Shown here one piece after another: positions 23,834-32,187 of a DNA stretch of 52,825 nt. Source of the stretch: Bacteroidota bacterium (lineage in GTDB: Bacteria; Bacteroidota; Bacteroidia; AKYH767-A; JAHEYN01). Numbering within the stretch: position 1 is the stretch's first letter; each line of letters begins with the position of its first letter. Location: positions 1-52,825 of the forward strand of contig CANFOZ010000011.1 in assembly GCA_947448795.1 (NCBI GenBank). The letters run 5' to 3'. The translations under genes were made by a program, and so were the position numbers. Below the pieces are notes generated by a model, which was not told where the DNA came from, ran no database searches, and saw only the letters and a list, made by a program, of their open reading frames with translations.

Positions 23834-24412
23834 TTATTGGGTTGGTTCAGTACTTGAAATAGCGCCTTCTTGCATTCGTCTTTTCTGTATCCGAACGAAT
23901 GCCGTCGGTGTTATACCAGTCAGTTTTTTAAACTGATTGGAAAGGTGAGCGACGCTGCTGTAATTCAATTGAAAGGAAATGTCGGTCAGCGTAATCTGAT
24001 CTTCTAGAAGAAGCTTTTTTACGCGTTCTATTTTATGCAGAATGATGAAGTTTTCAATGGATGTATTTGCATGCTCACTAAATATCTTGGAAAGATGACC
24101 CGCGCTATGATTGAGCTGCGAAGCCAACAAGGACGCTATCTTTGCGGTAGGCATTCGATCGTCTTCTCCTATCATATCCAAGATTATTGCCTTGGTCCTT
24201 TGTATTAATATGCTCTTCGGGTTATAAACCACCTCCATTCCATACGGCTTTAACAAGGCACTGAAAGTGTTATAACTTGCCTCGTCCATATAACCAGCAA
24301 TTTCCAAATCGCAAGGCCCGCGGAGCTCATATTTTACCTGCATCTTCTCCAGTTGTTCTTGCAGCAATATTTTACATGCTAAATTGAAATCGTACTTGAA
24401 ATGCAGCTTCAT
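23834..24412 (-). CDS. AraC-family regulator with short N-terminal domain (paralogue 1)
   Basis: 192 residues. The C-terminal AraC DNA-binding domain has two helix-turn-helices at about 90-185 (IENFIILHKIERVKKLLLED, LTDISFQLNYSSVAHLSNQF, LTGITPTAF). The N-terminal 75 residues have an alternating strand/helix pattern, possibly a small alpha/beta sensor, and match the same part of the AraC protein at 26168-26725. It starts two bases after the histidine kinase stop, so DNA-binding output and kinase are made together. No receiver is attached, so any control by the kinase must be indirect. Confidence 0.88.
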   Translation of the reverse strand: MKLHFKYDFNLACKILLQEQLEKMQVKYELRGPCDLEIAGYMDEASYNTFSALLKPYGMEVVYNPKSILIQRTKAIILDMIGEDDRMPTAKIASLLASQLNHSAGHLSKIFSEHANTSIENFIILHKIERVKKLLLEDQITLTDISFQLNYSSVAHLSNQFKKLTGITPTAFVRIQKRRMQEGAISSTEPTQ

Positions 24413-24413
24413 A

Positions 24414-26117
24414 CTAGGTTTGTTTAATAAACGTATTTTTTGAATTAGAATCGGGCAAATAGACTCTAAAAATAGAACCCTTACCTACCTCGCTAGTGGC
24501 CTTGATAAAACCATGATGGTTCTCAACTATGCGCTTGCAGATAGACAAGCCGATGCCCGTGCCAGAATATTCGCTTTTCGGATGCAGACGCTGAAACAAA
24601 TCAAATATTTTCTCGGCATATTGCTGCTCAAAACCGATTCCGTTGTCTTCGAAACTGAGCACCGTATAGGGGACGTTTGCAACTACCTTCAACGCTGCAA
24701 GCTCTTCCGCACTGGCTTTATAGGACTTGACGTGAACAATTGGCAGCACCTCTTTTTTTCTATATTTCACTGCATTGTTGAGTATGTTAGCCATCAACTG
24801 ATGAAACTGGAAAGGGATCACATGAAGCGTTGGTAGAGGGTCGCAAATCACCGTTGCATGCTGCTCGTCCAACTGCAACTTCATCGACGCCTGCACTTCT
24901 TCAAACAATACATTAAGGTCGGTCGCTTGCAACACTTTCTCACTGGAGGTGGTCCGAGAAAACATCAACAAATCATCAATGAGCTGCTGCATGTGGGCGG
25001 CCGACTTGATAATCCGATTCAAAAAATCTATGGTGTTTTCATTAAGCACTGCCGTGTGTTTCTCAATGATCATGTTGCTGTAAGTACGAATCTTTCGCAA
25101 GGGCTCTTGCAAATCGTGACTAGCGACGTAGTTAAAGGAGGATAACTCCTTGTTTTTTAACTCTAATTCTAAGTTCTTTTGGGATAGCTCGGCCTTGCTT
25201 ATTTCCAATTGTTTTTCACGACTCTCCAACTGGTGCAGTATGTTCTTCTCTTTGTCGATGTTAAAGGTTACGACCAGAATCTGCAAAGGAGCATTCTTCG
25301 CATCGCGTTTAAATACGGTTTCATAGTTGCGAAACCAAATATAGTTACCCGCTTTGTTTCGTACCCGTATCTCCAAGCTAGCAATGTCTTGATCTTTAAG
25401 CGTGCTTAAATGTTTTAAATGCTCTTCAAAAACAGGAATGTCAGCTGGATTTAAAAAGTTCGCATAAGTAAAATGCTTCTTTGCATCTTCGGCATAGCCC
25501 AGCTCCTTATAGAATTTGGGATGGGTGTATGTCGGCTTATTAGAAAGCATGTTGTAAAGACTGATGATACCAGGCGATGTTTCTGCTAAGCGTTCGATCA
25601 AAAATTCATTTTCCTTGAGACGCTTCGACTTTAAATCCAGCATCTCATACAATCGCTTTTCCTCCTGATAACTGGCAAAACGATCAACCTCTTCCAGTAT
25701 TTTCAAACGCAGCAATAAATCGTCGGTGTAGTCATTCAAAAATTTTCGAAAAAGTCGCCGCATTATAACATCCCCTTTCGAAATATCCTCCATCATCAAA
25801 CCCGGATCGAACAGTATCGGCTCTGTAATGGTTTTCACCTTCTTCATGAACTCATCCACATACGCCTTCACTTGGTTTTTTGAAATAGCAAGCAACAGGT
25901 TTTTTGAGTAATCGACAGGAAAAAACAAAACATCGCCTTCCTTATTCAAAGCAGGTAATGGAAGCTTTATATTCTTGGTATTTAGAGCTAGATCCTTTGA
26001 AAACTGATCGATTTTTTTTTCAAGCAAATAGCTTGCAAAACCAGGCAGATAGGCGAAGTTTAAATCTTCCATCTCCAACAAATCCTCATCGTGCTCGTTT
26101 ATACTATGCTTCAGCAT
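24414..26117 (-). CDS. Soluble PAS histidine kinase
   Basis: 567 residues, no membrane helix. The N-terminal region of about 170 residues has no family I recognise. A PAS domain spans about 175-290 (ETSPGIISLYNMLSN... IRVRNKAGNYIWFRNYE), then a coiled coil. HisKA has His334 in NYVASHDLQEPLRKI, the phytochrome-like HDLQEPL type. HATPase_c shows ANILNNAVKYRK, EDNGIGF and SGTGIGLSICKRIV. It probably senses a cytoplasmic signal and phosphorylates the Rcp1-like receiver two genes downstream. The AraC gene begins two bases after it. Confidence 0.92.
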   Translation of the reverse strand: MLKHSINEHDEDLLEMEDLNFAYLPGFASYLLEKKIDQFSKDLALNTKNIKLPLPALNKEGDVLFFPVDYSKNLLLAISKNQVKAYVDEFMKKVKTITEPILFDPGLMMEDISKGDVIMRRLFRKFLNDYTDDLLLRLKILEEVDRFASYQEEKRLYEMLDLKSKRLKENEFLIERLAETSPGIISLYNMLSNKPTYTHPKFYKELGYAEDAKKHFTYANFLNPADIPVFEEHLKHLSTLKDQDIASLEIRVRNKAGNYIWFRNYETVFKRDAKNAPLQILVVTFNIDKEKNILHQLESREKQLEISKAELSQKNLELELKNKELSSFNYVASHDLQEPLRKIRTYSNMIIEKHTAVLNENTIDFLNRIIKSAAHMQQLIDDLLMFSRTTSSEKVLQATDLNVLFEEVQASMKLQLDEQHATVICDPLPTLHVIPFQFHQLMANILNNAVKYRKKEVLPIVHVKSYKASAEELAALKVVANVPYTVLSFEDNGIGFEQQYAEKIFDLFQRLHPKSEYSGTGIGLSICKRIVENHHGFIKATSEVGKGSIFRVYLPDSNSKNTFIKQT

Positions 26118-26167
26118 GGCCTAATTTTTAGGTGTTAATATTCGATTGCCGCATCCTTGATTCACCA

Positions 26168-26725
26168 TTAGGAAGAATAGTACATGCGGCGTTTCAACAT
26201 GATGCGACGAAATGCCGATGGCGTAAGGCCTGTTACATTTTTAAATTGATTTGACAGATGAGCCAAGCTGCTATAACTTAGCTTATAGGAGATTTCTGTC
26301 AACGTGAGTTGGTCAGCCATGATGAGCTGCTTCGCCCGCTCTATTTTTTGAAGAATTAGATAATTCTCAATCGATGCATTGGTCGTATCTGAAAACAAAT
26401 TAGAGAGATACCCGTAACTGTGGCCAAGTTTATCAGCAAGGTAATCGGAAAGCCTAGTGGATGGCGTCTTTTCCTTCAGATAAATGATATCAATAATCTG
26501 ATCCTTGATGCGCTGCACAAGTTCTGCGCGCTTATTGTCGATGAGCTCAATGCCGTATTTACTCAACACCTGGCTCAGCTCTTGATGCACATCCTCCGGA
26601 ATCGTTCCGTGTACTTCAAGCTCTCCTAGCGAATCCATTTTAAAAGCTAATCCCCGCTTTCCTAAATGCTCCGACAGTATGGCTTTGCAAGCCAACTCTA
26701 TGTCATGTTTGATTTGAATGTTCAT
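26168..26725 (-). CDS. AraC-family regulator with short N-terminal domain (paralogue 2)
   Basis: About 185 residues from ATG 26725 (MNIQIKHDIELACKAILSEH), chosen because it aligns with the start of the paralogue at 23834-24412; an ATG at 26788 would add 21 unrelated residues. The AraC HTH region shows IENYLILQKIERAKQL, LTEISYKLSYSSLAHLSNQF and LTGLTPSAF. It lies just upstream of the kinase operon, 50 bases away, and downstream of the GH15 gene. It may be the first gene of the signalling operon. Confidence 0.87.
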   Translation of the reverse strand: MNIQIKHDIELACKAILSEHLGKRGLAFKMDSLGELEVHGTIPEDVHQELSQVLSKYGIELIDNKRAELVQRIKDQIIDIIYLKEKTPSTRLSDYLADKLGHSYGYLSNLFSDTTNASIENYLILQKIERAKQLIMADQLTLTEISYKLSYSSLAHLSNQFKNVTGLTPSAFRRIMLKRRMYYSS

Positions 26726-26830
26726 AATTTTCGAGAGGATAAAATTACCGTGATGATATGAACCTGTATATGATATTAACCCATGCAAAAAGGCCTTCTA
26801 CATGATTGAAATCATCCCTCGAAGCAGGTC

Positions 26831-29302
26831 TTAGGATGGCAGAAAGACACGAATTCGATCGCGCTGCAACTGCTCTTTAGCAAGAGCCGACTGCTTCGGA
26901 TCTTCTACCTGCAGGCTGTATCGACGCGGCTCCCAAACCTCTGCTTCGTGCCAAAAAAAAGTGTACTCGAAGTTCTCGCCATGAAGCATTTGGCTCGTAT
27001 CCAACGTGGCGTAGTAGATGCCTAATCCAGCGTCTAGCGTCACCACTTCCTCCGATGTGTTCCACGCATCCTTGCTCCAGCGGATTGTAGCCGATGCAAG
27101 ACAATGAATGCGAAGCATTTTCCCGGGTATTATACTCTTGTAGTGATTATCGAAGCCCCAGATTATAAGGTTTGATTCAACCTGCTCTTCCGCATACCGC
27201 TCGCGTGTTTGTTGCGGCATATCGAAAACCTGTTTGTTCTTTAACGAACGACAGAGCTTGATGTATTCAGCATGAGCCCAAGCCAAAGGCATGGCCGATC
27301 CAGATGCTTTTCCAAAATAAAGACCGAGCTCTGGTATGTCTTTCGAATCCCAAATTTGCTCCGGAATCATGCCGCACTCGTTTGCATAATTCTCGATGGT
27401 CTTCATCAGCTTTTCAGCCATCGCGTAATTGCCTGCTGCAATTTCAAAATGAGCTCGCTCGCCCGTCAATAAAGGCCATGGTCGACCAACACCCGTTCCA
27501 TTGAACGGCTTGCCTGTAACATGCTCGCCATACCCGTCGCCGTTATAGCGATACCACAAGGGCCCCTGTGGACCATCCATTTTCAAGGTGGCGTCGATAA
27601 CTTTTATGGTGTTCAAAATCCGTGGATCGTCTGGCGCTCTTAACCCATAACGCACCAAGGCAAGGGCATCGGGACTCACCATTTCATTGGCCGGACAAAT
27701 GTTCTGCCCATCTGGACGATTGGATATCTTCAACAACTCATCACCAGTCATATTGCCATCCACCGACTCCTGTGCGTTTATTCGAATGTAATAACCATCC
27801 ACCCCAGCAAACTTCGCCAAGTCCGACCCCGTTACATAGGTCCAGCGCTCGATGCTGCTGTTCCATGCATCGGCCGTCTCCCGCAAAAAAGTACCCACCT
27901 GTGGCTCGTTGTTCCAATCGGCATGATCGGCAGCTATCAATAACGCGGAAATCTCTACCGCCAAGGTAAAGGTTGAATAGCCTGCGTTCTCCTCCCACCG
28001 GTCTTGCTGCGTAACGGGGCCATGTGTAACGAGGTAACTGACCGCCTTGCGAATCATCGGCCAAAAATGTTTCTGGTCTTTCTCGCTCAAACCTGCTTCG
28101 CGTTTTACCAAATCAACCAAGAGAATCGGAAAAGCCGTTTGATCCATTTGTATGCCAAACCAATACGGCGTGCCGTCAAGCCACATGTTCTGCGGCCAAT
28201 GACCATCTGCCTCTTGCGTCACCATCAGGTAATTTAACACCCGACGCGCATCGTCGTAGGCGTTTGCAGCTAAAAGACCTCCTGCTGTTTGTACTAAGTC
28301 GCGCGGCCATACCAAATGATAACCACCCAAATCATCGTCGCCTTTATTGAAACCCCACGGTATCGACAAACTAGCGATAAGCCCGCCAGGATGGCGCTTC
28401 GACTCATGTACCCGAAGCATCGCTGCGCTCATCTGAAAATGCTTTGGCGTATTGCTCTTGAGCTTCTCAGGAACAAACAGTTTGTTCTGCCAGCCTTCCC
28501 ACTCTTGAATAAACTTGGCTCGCGCCGTGTCAAAGCCTTCTAAAATACTTGCTCGCGCTCGCTGGCCTGCCTCCTCTGGATTGCGACCAAAACCAAGCGC
28601 TACAGTAAAACTGCTGTTCATGATCTGCTCCAAATCAAGCTCTCCTATCAAGGCCACATTCCCATTCTCGGCGCGCTCAAACTCCCATGCCATCCGCTTG
28701 TGCAAGCGCAGATCTTGCCATCCATCCGAATTGCCAACAAAACCAGCCGACGATCGCTTCCAAGGCACTGAACAAGCTAAAGCTAGCGAAACACCTGCGC
28801 GTTCGGCAAACAACATCGGCAAGCCTTTGTAATTACCTACCCACGCAGTGTTGCCTGCGCCTGAGTTAACAAGATGCGGCCGCAAAATCATGTATAACTT
28901 AAAATCCTTTTTTGCATTCGGAAAAAAGTGGATGCGCTGCAATAAGGTATCGCGTGATGGATCCGTAATGATCTCTTTCTCGATGCGATAATAATGCTGC
29001 TCGCAACTGTTTGTGAGGTGATAACCAGGAACACCTCGCGCAATACTCTTGATCTTGTGCTCGGTTTGACTGCTTTCCCTAGAAAGAAAATCCCCGCCAT
29101 CACTCACCACCAAACCTAAATTACGCGTACACGCCTGATCCACCTGCGGGTAATAGATCTCATTCAGTATTCCTTTGTTGATGGAATACCAAACCTTGCT
29201 CGGCGAATTCAAGGACGACCCCACAGCGCTCTTCGCGCTTGATGTCCATCGTGCCGCAATACCTGGCCATCCAAAGGCGTATTTTTCTTTTCGATCGGTC
29301 AT
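26831..29302 (-). CDS. GH15 glucoamylase-like enzyme (cytoplasmic)
   Basis: 823 residues without a signal peptide. The N-terminal super-beta-sandwich (about 1-275, AFGWPGIAARWTSSAKSAVG) is typical of prokaryotic glucoamylases and glucodextranases. The (alpha/alpha)6 barrel (about 285-690) has the proton donor Glu438 (or Glu437) in RWEENAGYST, the base Glu648 in GMIPEQIWD, and the substrate motif VWPRDL. A C-terminal domain of about 130 residues follows. It should release glucose from the non-reducing ends of alpha-glucans inside the cell. The gene starts 31 bases after the secreted binding-protein gene at 29334-29957. Confidence 0.92.
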   Translation of the reverse strand: MTDRKEKYAFGWPGIAARWTSSAKSAVGSSLNSPSKVWYSINKGILNEIYYPQVDQACTRNLGLVVSDGGDFLSRESSQTEHKIKSIARGVPGYHLTNSCEQHYYRIEKEIITDPSRDTLLQRIHFFPNAKKDFKLYMILRPHLVNSGAGNTAWVGNYKGLPMLFAERAGVSLALACSVPWKRSSAGFVGNSDGWQDLRLHKRMAWEFERAENGNVALIGELDLEQIMNSSFTVALGFGRNPEEAGQRARASILEGFDTARAKFIQEWEGWQNKLFVPEKLKSNTPKHFQMSAAMLRVHESKRHPGGLIASLSIPWGFNKGDDDLGGYHLVWPRDLVQTAGGLLAANAYDDARRVLNYLMVTQEADGHWPQNMWLDGTPYWFGIQMDQTAFPILLVDLVKREAGLSEKDQKHFWPMIRKAVSYLVTHGPVTQQDRWEENAGYSTFTLAVEISALLIAADHADWNNEPQVGTFLRETADAWNSSIERWTYVTGSDLAKFAGVDGYYIRINAQESVDGNMTGDELLKISNRPDGQNICPANEMVSPDALALVRYGLRAPDDPRILNTIKVIDATLKMDGPQGPLWYRYNGDGYGEHVTGKPFNGTGVGRPWPLLTGERAHFEIAAGNYAMAEKLMKTIENYANECGMIPEQIWDSKDIPELGLYFGKASGSAMPLAWAHAEYIKLCRSLKNKQVFDMPQQTRERYAEEQVESNLIIWGFDNHYKSIIPGKMLRIHCLASATIRWSKDAWNTSEEVVTLDAGLGIYYATLDTSQMLHGENFEYTFFWHEAEVWEPRRYSLQVEDPKQSALAKEQLQRDRIRVFLPS

Positions 29303-29333
29303 TTGCTTTTTTTTACAAGGCTTAAAGAATGTG

Positions 29334-29957
29334 CTATTTCGTCTCCAATGAACCGGTCGCAGCTGTTTTTTCTATAAGCAAAGAAGGACCCTGCAGCTCA
29401 TCAAAATAATAGATATCATTCGTTGATGTATTGGGGTTAAACAACAAGGTTACTAGGTTGATTTGTGTAAAAGAAGTCATGCTCCCCGTTGGCACTTGTG
29501 CAAACTTGAACTCCAAGTCTTCCCATGCTCCACTTACCGTTGTCCTTGCTTGAAATTGGCTGTTGGTGCCTTCTGGATAGGCTGTCATTTGCTCCTTGCT
29601 GCCAAGCAAAATCTCCACCAACGTACCAACCGGTGCGGTGGTGTATACCTTCAGCCTTAAACGCGGTGGCACCCCCAGATAGGTTGCGAAGGCACTCACA
29701 TCAGACAGCAGCGCGAAGGGCGTCATTTTTAGTACATCAAACTTCTTGTCGTTGTTGCGCAAATACTTGGCACAATGCGCCGAACTATTCACCTCATTTG
29801 GCAAGGGATTAGCCGCGGCGCTGTCTAAATCACCTGTGCGTGATGCGTAATTCACTAAGCGCTTTCCTTCGAAATCGTCATACACCTCGATATGCTGTGC
29901 AAACAAGGAATTGATGACGAATAAACTAAAAAACAAACTCGTTGCGATTGCTTTCAT
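29334..29957 (-). CDS. Secreted carbohydrate-binding-like protein (paralogue B)
   Basis: A 207-residue protein with a signal peptide (about 1-20). It is a paralogue of the protein at 1341-1955: shared VYDDFEG opening, APVGTLVEILLG core, AYPEGTNSQFQA, LLFNPN and YYFDELQGP end. It is a probable single beta-sandwich glycan-binding module without enzyme or T9SS tail. It heads a likely two-gene transcript with the GH15 gene (31-base gap) and follows the T9SS hydrolase gene after its terminator. The pairing of a secreted binding protein with a cytoplasmic enzyme is unusual. The ligand is unknown. Confidence 0.7.
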   Translation of the reverse strand: MKAIATSLFFSLFVINSLFAQHIEVYDDFEGKRLVNYASRTGDLDSAAANPLPNEVNSSAHCAKYLRNNDKKFDVLKMTPFALLSDVSAFATYLGVPPRLRLKVYTTAPVGTLVEILLGSKEQMTAYPEGTNSQFQARTTVSGAWEDLEFKFAQVPTGSMTSFTQINLVTLLFNPNTSTNDIYYFDELQGPSLLIEKTAATGSLETK

Positions 29958-29979
29958 AGGGGCTGTTTTATTTTGAACA

Positions 29980-29987
29980 CAAACCTA
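29980..29987 (-). promoter_or_regulatory. -7 element TAGGTTTG
   Basis: TAnnTTTG match on the minus strand, 23 bases before the ATG of carbohydrate-binding-like paralogue B. This is the same distance as for paralogue A at 1978-1985. Confidence 0.45.
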
Positions 29988-30057
29988 CCTTGCAAGGTCA
30001 TCTAACAGGTATGTATTTCGATGAAACAAACCATTGCATCGCTGAAATCACAAAAAC

Positions 30058-30091
30058 AAAAAGCCCCGCAGCAAAGGCCGCAGGGCTTTTT
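30058..30091 (-). terminator. Rho-independent terminator
   Basis: Stem AAAAAGCCC...GGGCTTTTT, extended through a GC-rich arm with two mismatches and a 4-base loop. It lies 16 bases after the stop of the T9SS hydrolase gene. Confidence 0.85.
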
Positions 30092-30106
30092 ATAAAGCGC
30101 TATCGC

Positions 30107-31825
30107 TTATTTCTCGAGGATAAGCTTCTGCGTCATCTTGTTCGTGCCTTCGGTAACATTCAAGATGTAAGCACCTGCAGCAAAGGTCTCCGCGAAATCA
30201 AAGTCAATCTTGTTGTTATACACCTTCTGCTTCGTGTTATAAACCTCCTGTCCAAGAATATTAAACAAGGTTACTTGAATGGTTCGCTCTGGGGCACGCA
30301 AGTTGTTCAGTTTCAAATTCAATTTGCCGATGCACGGGTTCGGATAGGCACGCGCACTGAATTTAGTATCCTCGGCGCCTTCAATACCTGTTGCTGGATT
30401 GGTCGCTACACTGTCGCTCGGCAAACTGTAGTTGATAACTGCTGGAGGAAGATTCGCGGCCGCCTGTCCTGCAAGCGAGTAGGTAATCTTCTTTACAAGA
30501 AAACCAGCCGAGTTGAACACCAACACCACAGAGGTCTGATTTTGTATCGTATCGGTTCTCTCAATCTCTAATCCGGCATTGATGTTAACCTTTGTAGCTA
30601 CTGTGCCTGTAACCGCCGAACTACTTAAGCGTATGGTGTAAGGAAGATTCGCTGCAAGCTCCTGGTTCATGATCATCACCGAAATCTGCTGCCCGTCCTT
30701 ACTTCCGAATGCTTTAACCTTCGTGTTGTTCGTTGTACCATCGATATACTGACCGCGGAAATTCTGCGCAAGCATCTGAAAGTGGTAATAGGTTGGCTTC
30801 TTCATGCCATCGGATGGGTTCACATAGCCGATGTTGTTACTTATTGAATTACCTTCAACAACACTCCAAAAGTTCAAGAACTCCAAGCTATTCTTCATCC
30901 CAATGCTCATCATCTCTGCCCAAAATTGACCACCGATAAAACTGTTGGTACCATTGCCATATAAGTTCTCAGAAGCATTGTTCTGCCAGCTCACATTCGC
31001 CTCGGTAACCGCGATCTTCAACGTGTTGCTTCCACTTCTGCCGTGTGCAGCATTTGCTGCCGCAAGTCGTGTGTTGAGATATTCAAGATTGGCTTTGAAT
31101 TTAAAGGGCGCTGTTAAACTGTTAATCAAGTCGTCGCGCGTTTGGCTTCCGTTAAAAGGATAGGTATGGAAAGTGATGATGTCGCAATAGGTATGACCTG
31201 CAGCATCCATGCCGGTGATGTCGTCCACACCGTTTGGCGCAGTAAGTCCGTTCATGATTGTTTGGTTAAACCAAGCAAGCTCTGGTCCTACAATCAAGAT
31301 GCCCGGATCCACCGCCTTCATAGCTGATGCGAAAGGACGGAAATAGGCTGCAATTTGCGAGGCGCTGCTGTATGAATAGCCTAAATCCGGCTCGTTGGCA
31401 ATAATCCAGTATTTAACATGTCGTCCCATGGTGATGTTAACGTATTGTACGATGGCGGCCGCTTGTTGTGGCGTATAGCGATTCATGCGGTAGGGCACCT
31501 GCAACATCGGCTCCATGCCATTTACGCGGATGGAGTCAATCATGCGCACATATTGATAGTTCGTCGGCATGTTCTTGTCGGCCGCAATACCACCAAAACG
31601 AATAATCGAGGCACCGCTGGCTTTGATGTTGGCCCATTGCTTATGCAATTTACCATTCAAAATACACGGTGGATCAGTACATTGGTTAGCGTTTCCTATA
31701 GTATCTGGCATCCACGCATTCTGACCGAAGAAAAAAGGCGAAATGGTCTGCGCCTTCGCGATCCATCCGTTACCGAGCATTGTCATTAACAAGATGATCT
31801 GGAAGAGTTTCGTAATCTTTTTCAT
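30107..31825 (-). CDS. T9SS-exported clan GH-A glycoside hydrolase
   Basis: About 572 residues from ATG 31825 (MKKITKLFQIILLMTMLGNG signal peptide; the ATG at 31849 adds eight residues). The catalytic domain (about 28-390) is a TIM barrel: the acid/base is in YWIIANEPDLG (Glu145) and the nucleophile is in KIAVTEANVSW (Glu275). It also has IIRFGG and DIITFHTYPF strands. The layout resembles GH39, GH51 and GH79-like enzymes, but I cannot place it in one family. A beta-sandwich follows, then a type A T9SS sorting domain (AYPNPCIGKLNL ... GAYILNV). It should act on glycan outside the cell. It precedes a binding-protein/GH15 transcript. Confidence 0.85.
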   Translation of the reverse strand: MKKITKLFQIILLMTMLGNGWIAKAQTISPFFFGQNAWMPDTIGNANQCTDPPCILNGKLHKQWANIKASGASIIRFGGIAADKNMPTNYQYVRMIDSIRVNGMEPMLQVPYRMNRYTPQQAAAIVQYVNITMGRHVKYWIIANEPDLGYSYSSASQIAAYFRPFASAMKAVDPGILIVGPELAWFNQTIMNGLTAPNGVDDITGMDAAGHTYCDIITFHTYPFNGSQTRDDLINSLTAPFKFKANLEYLNTRLAAANAAHGRSGSNTLKIAVTEANVSWQNNASENLYGNGTNSFIGGQFWAEMMSIGMKNSLEFLNFWSVVEGNSISNNIGYVNPSDGMKKPTYYHFQMLAQNFRGQYIDGTTNNTKVKAFGSKDGQQISVMIMNQELAANLPYTIRLSSSAVTGTVATKVNINAGLEIERTDTIQNQTSVVLVFNSAGFLVKKITYSLAGQAAANLPPAVINYSLPSDSVATNPATGIEGAEDTKFSARAYPNPCIGKLNLKLNNLRAPERTIQVTLFNILGQEVYNTKQKVYNNKIDFDFAETFAAGAYILNVTEGTNKMTQKLILEK

Positions 31826-32187
31826 GGTGTTGTTTTTTGTTGTTTTCAACTTGTGCTTTTTTTCTTCCTCGGGTCATTAACTTAACCTGTGTGGCGATCG
31901 TTTCTAACTCTTAGTCGAAAATCTGGAACGACAGCCTCCTTTCAAGAAAGATGCCAAAAACGACTAAAAAAGCCATTTTGACGATGCCGTGATAATTCAA
32001 AAGGCAGTTTTAAGGGCAGCAAACGCGGATACAGAGCAGCAAATCGCCACTTTATCGAACATTTTAAAAAAAGCAGCAAACGGGCCTGATTTTCCCTTTT
32101 TTAAAATCCCAAAGGGCATAAAAAAGCCACGCCGCTCAAAAAGCAGAAAAAAAACTAAGAATACAGCAGAAAATTAAAAGGCCTTCT
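31826..32187. other. Intergenic region without a convincing gene
   Basis: 362 bases between two minus-strand genes. It contains the untranslated leader of the T9SS hydrolase and the region after the aminopeptidase stop. A GTG-started 62-codon plus-strand frame at 31989-32177 has a Lys/Arg-rich tail but no recognisable domain or promoter. No TAnnTTTG element, tRNA or clear terminator hairpin was seen. Confidence 0.5.

Noticed and set aside
31989-32177. GTG-started 62-codon plus-strand frame with a basic tail
   Set aside because: No promoter, domain or neighbour supports it; the composition fits A-rich intergenic DNA. Left as unsupported rather than called a gene.
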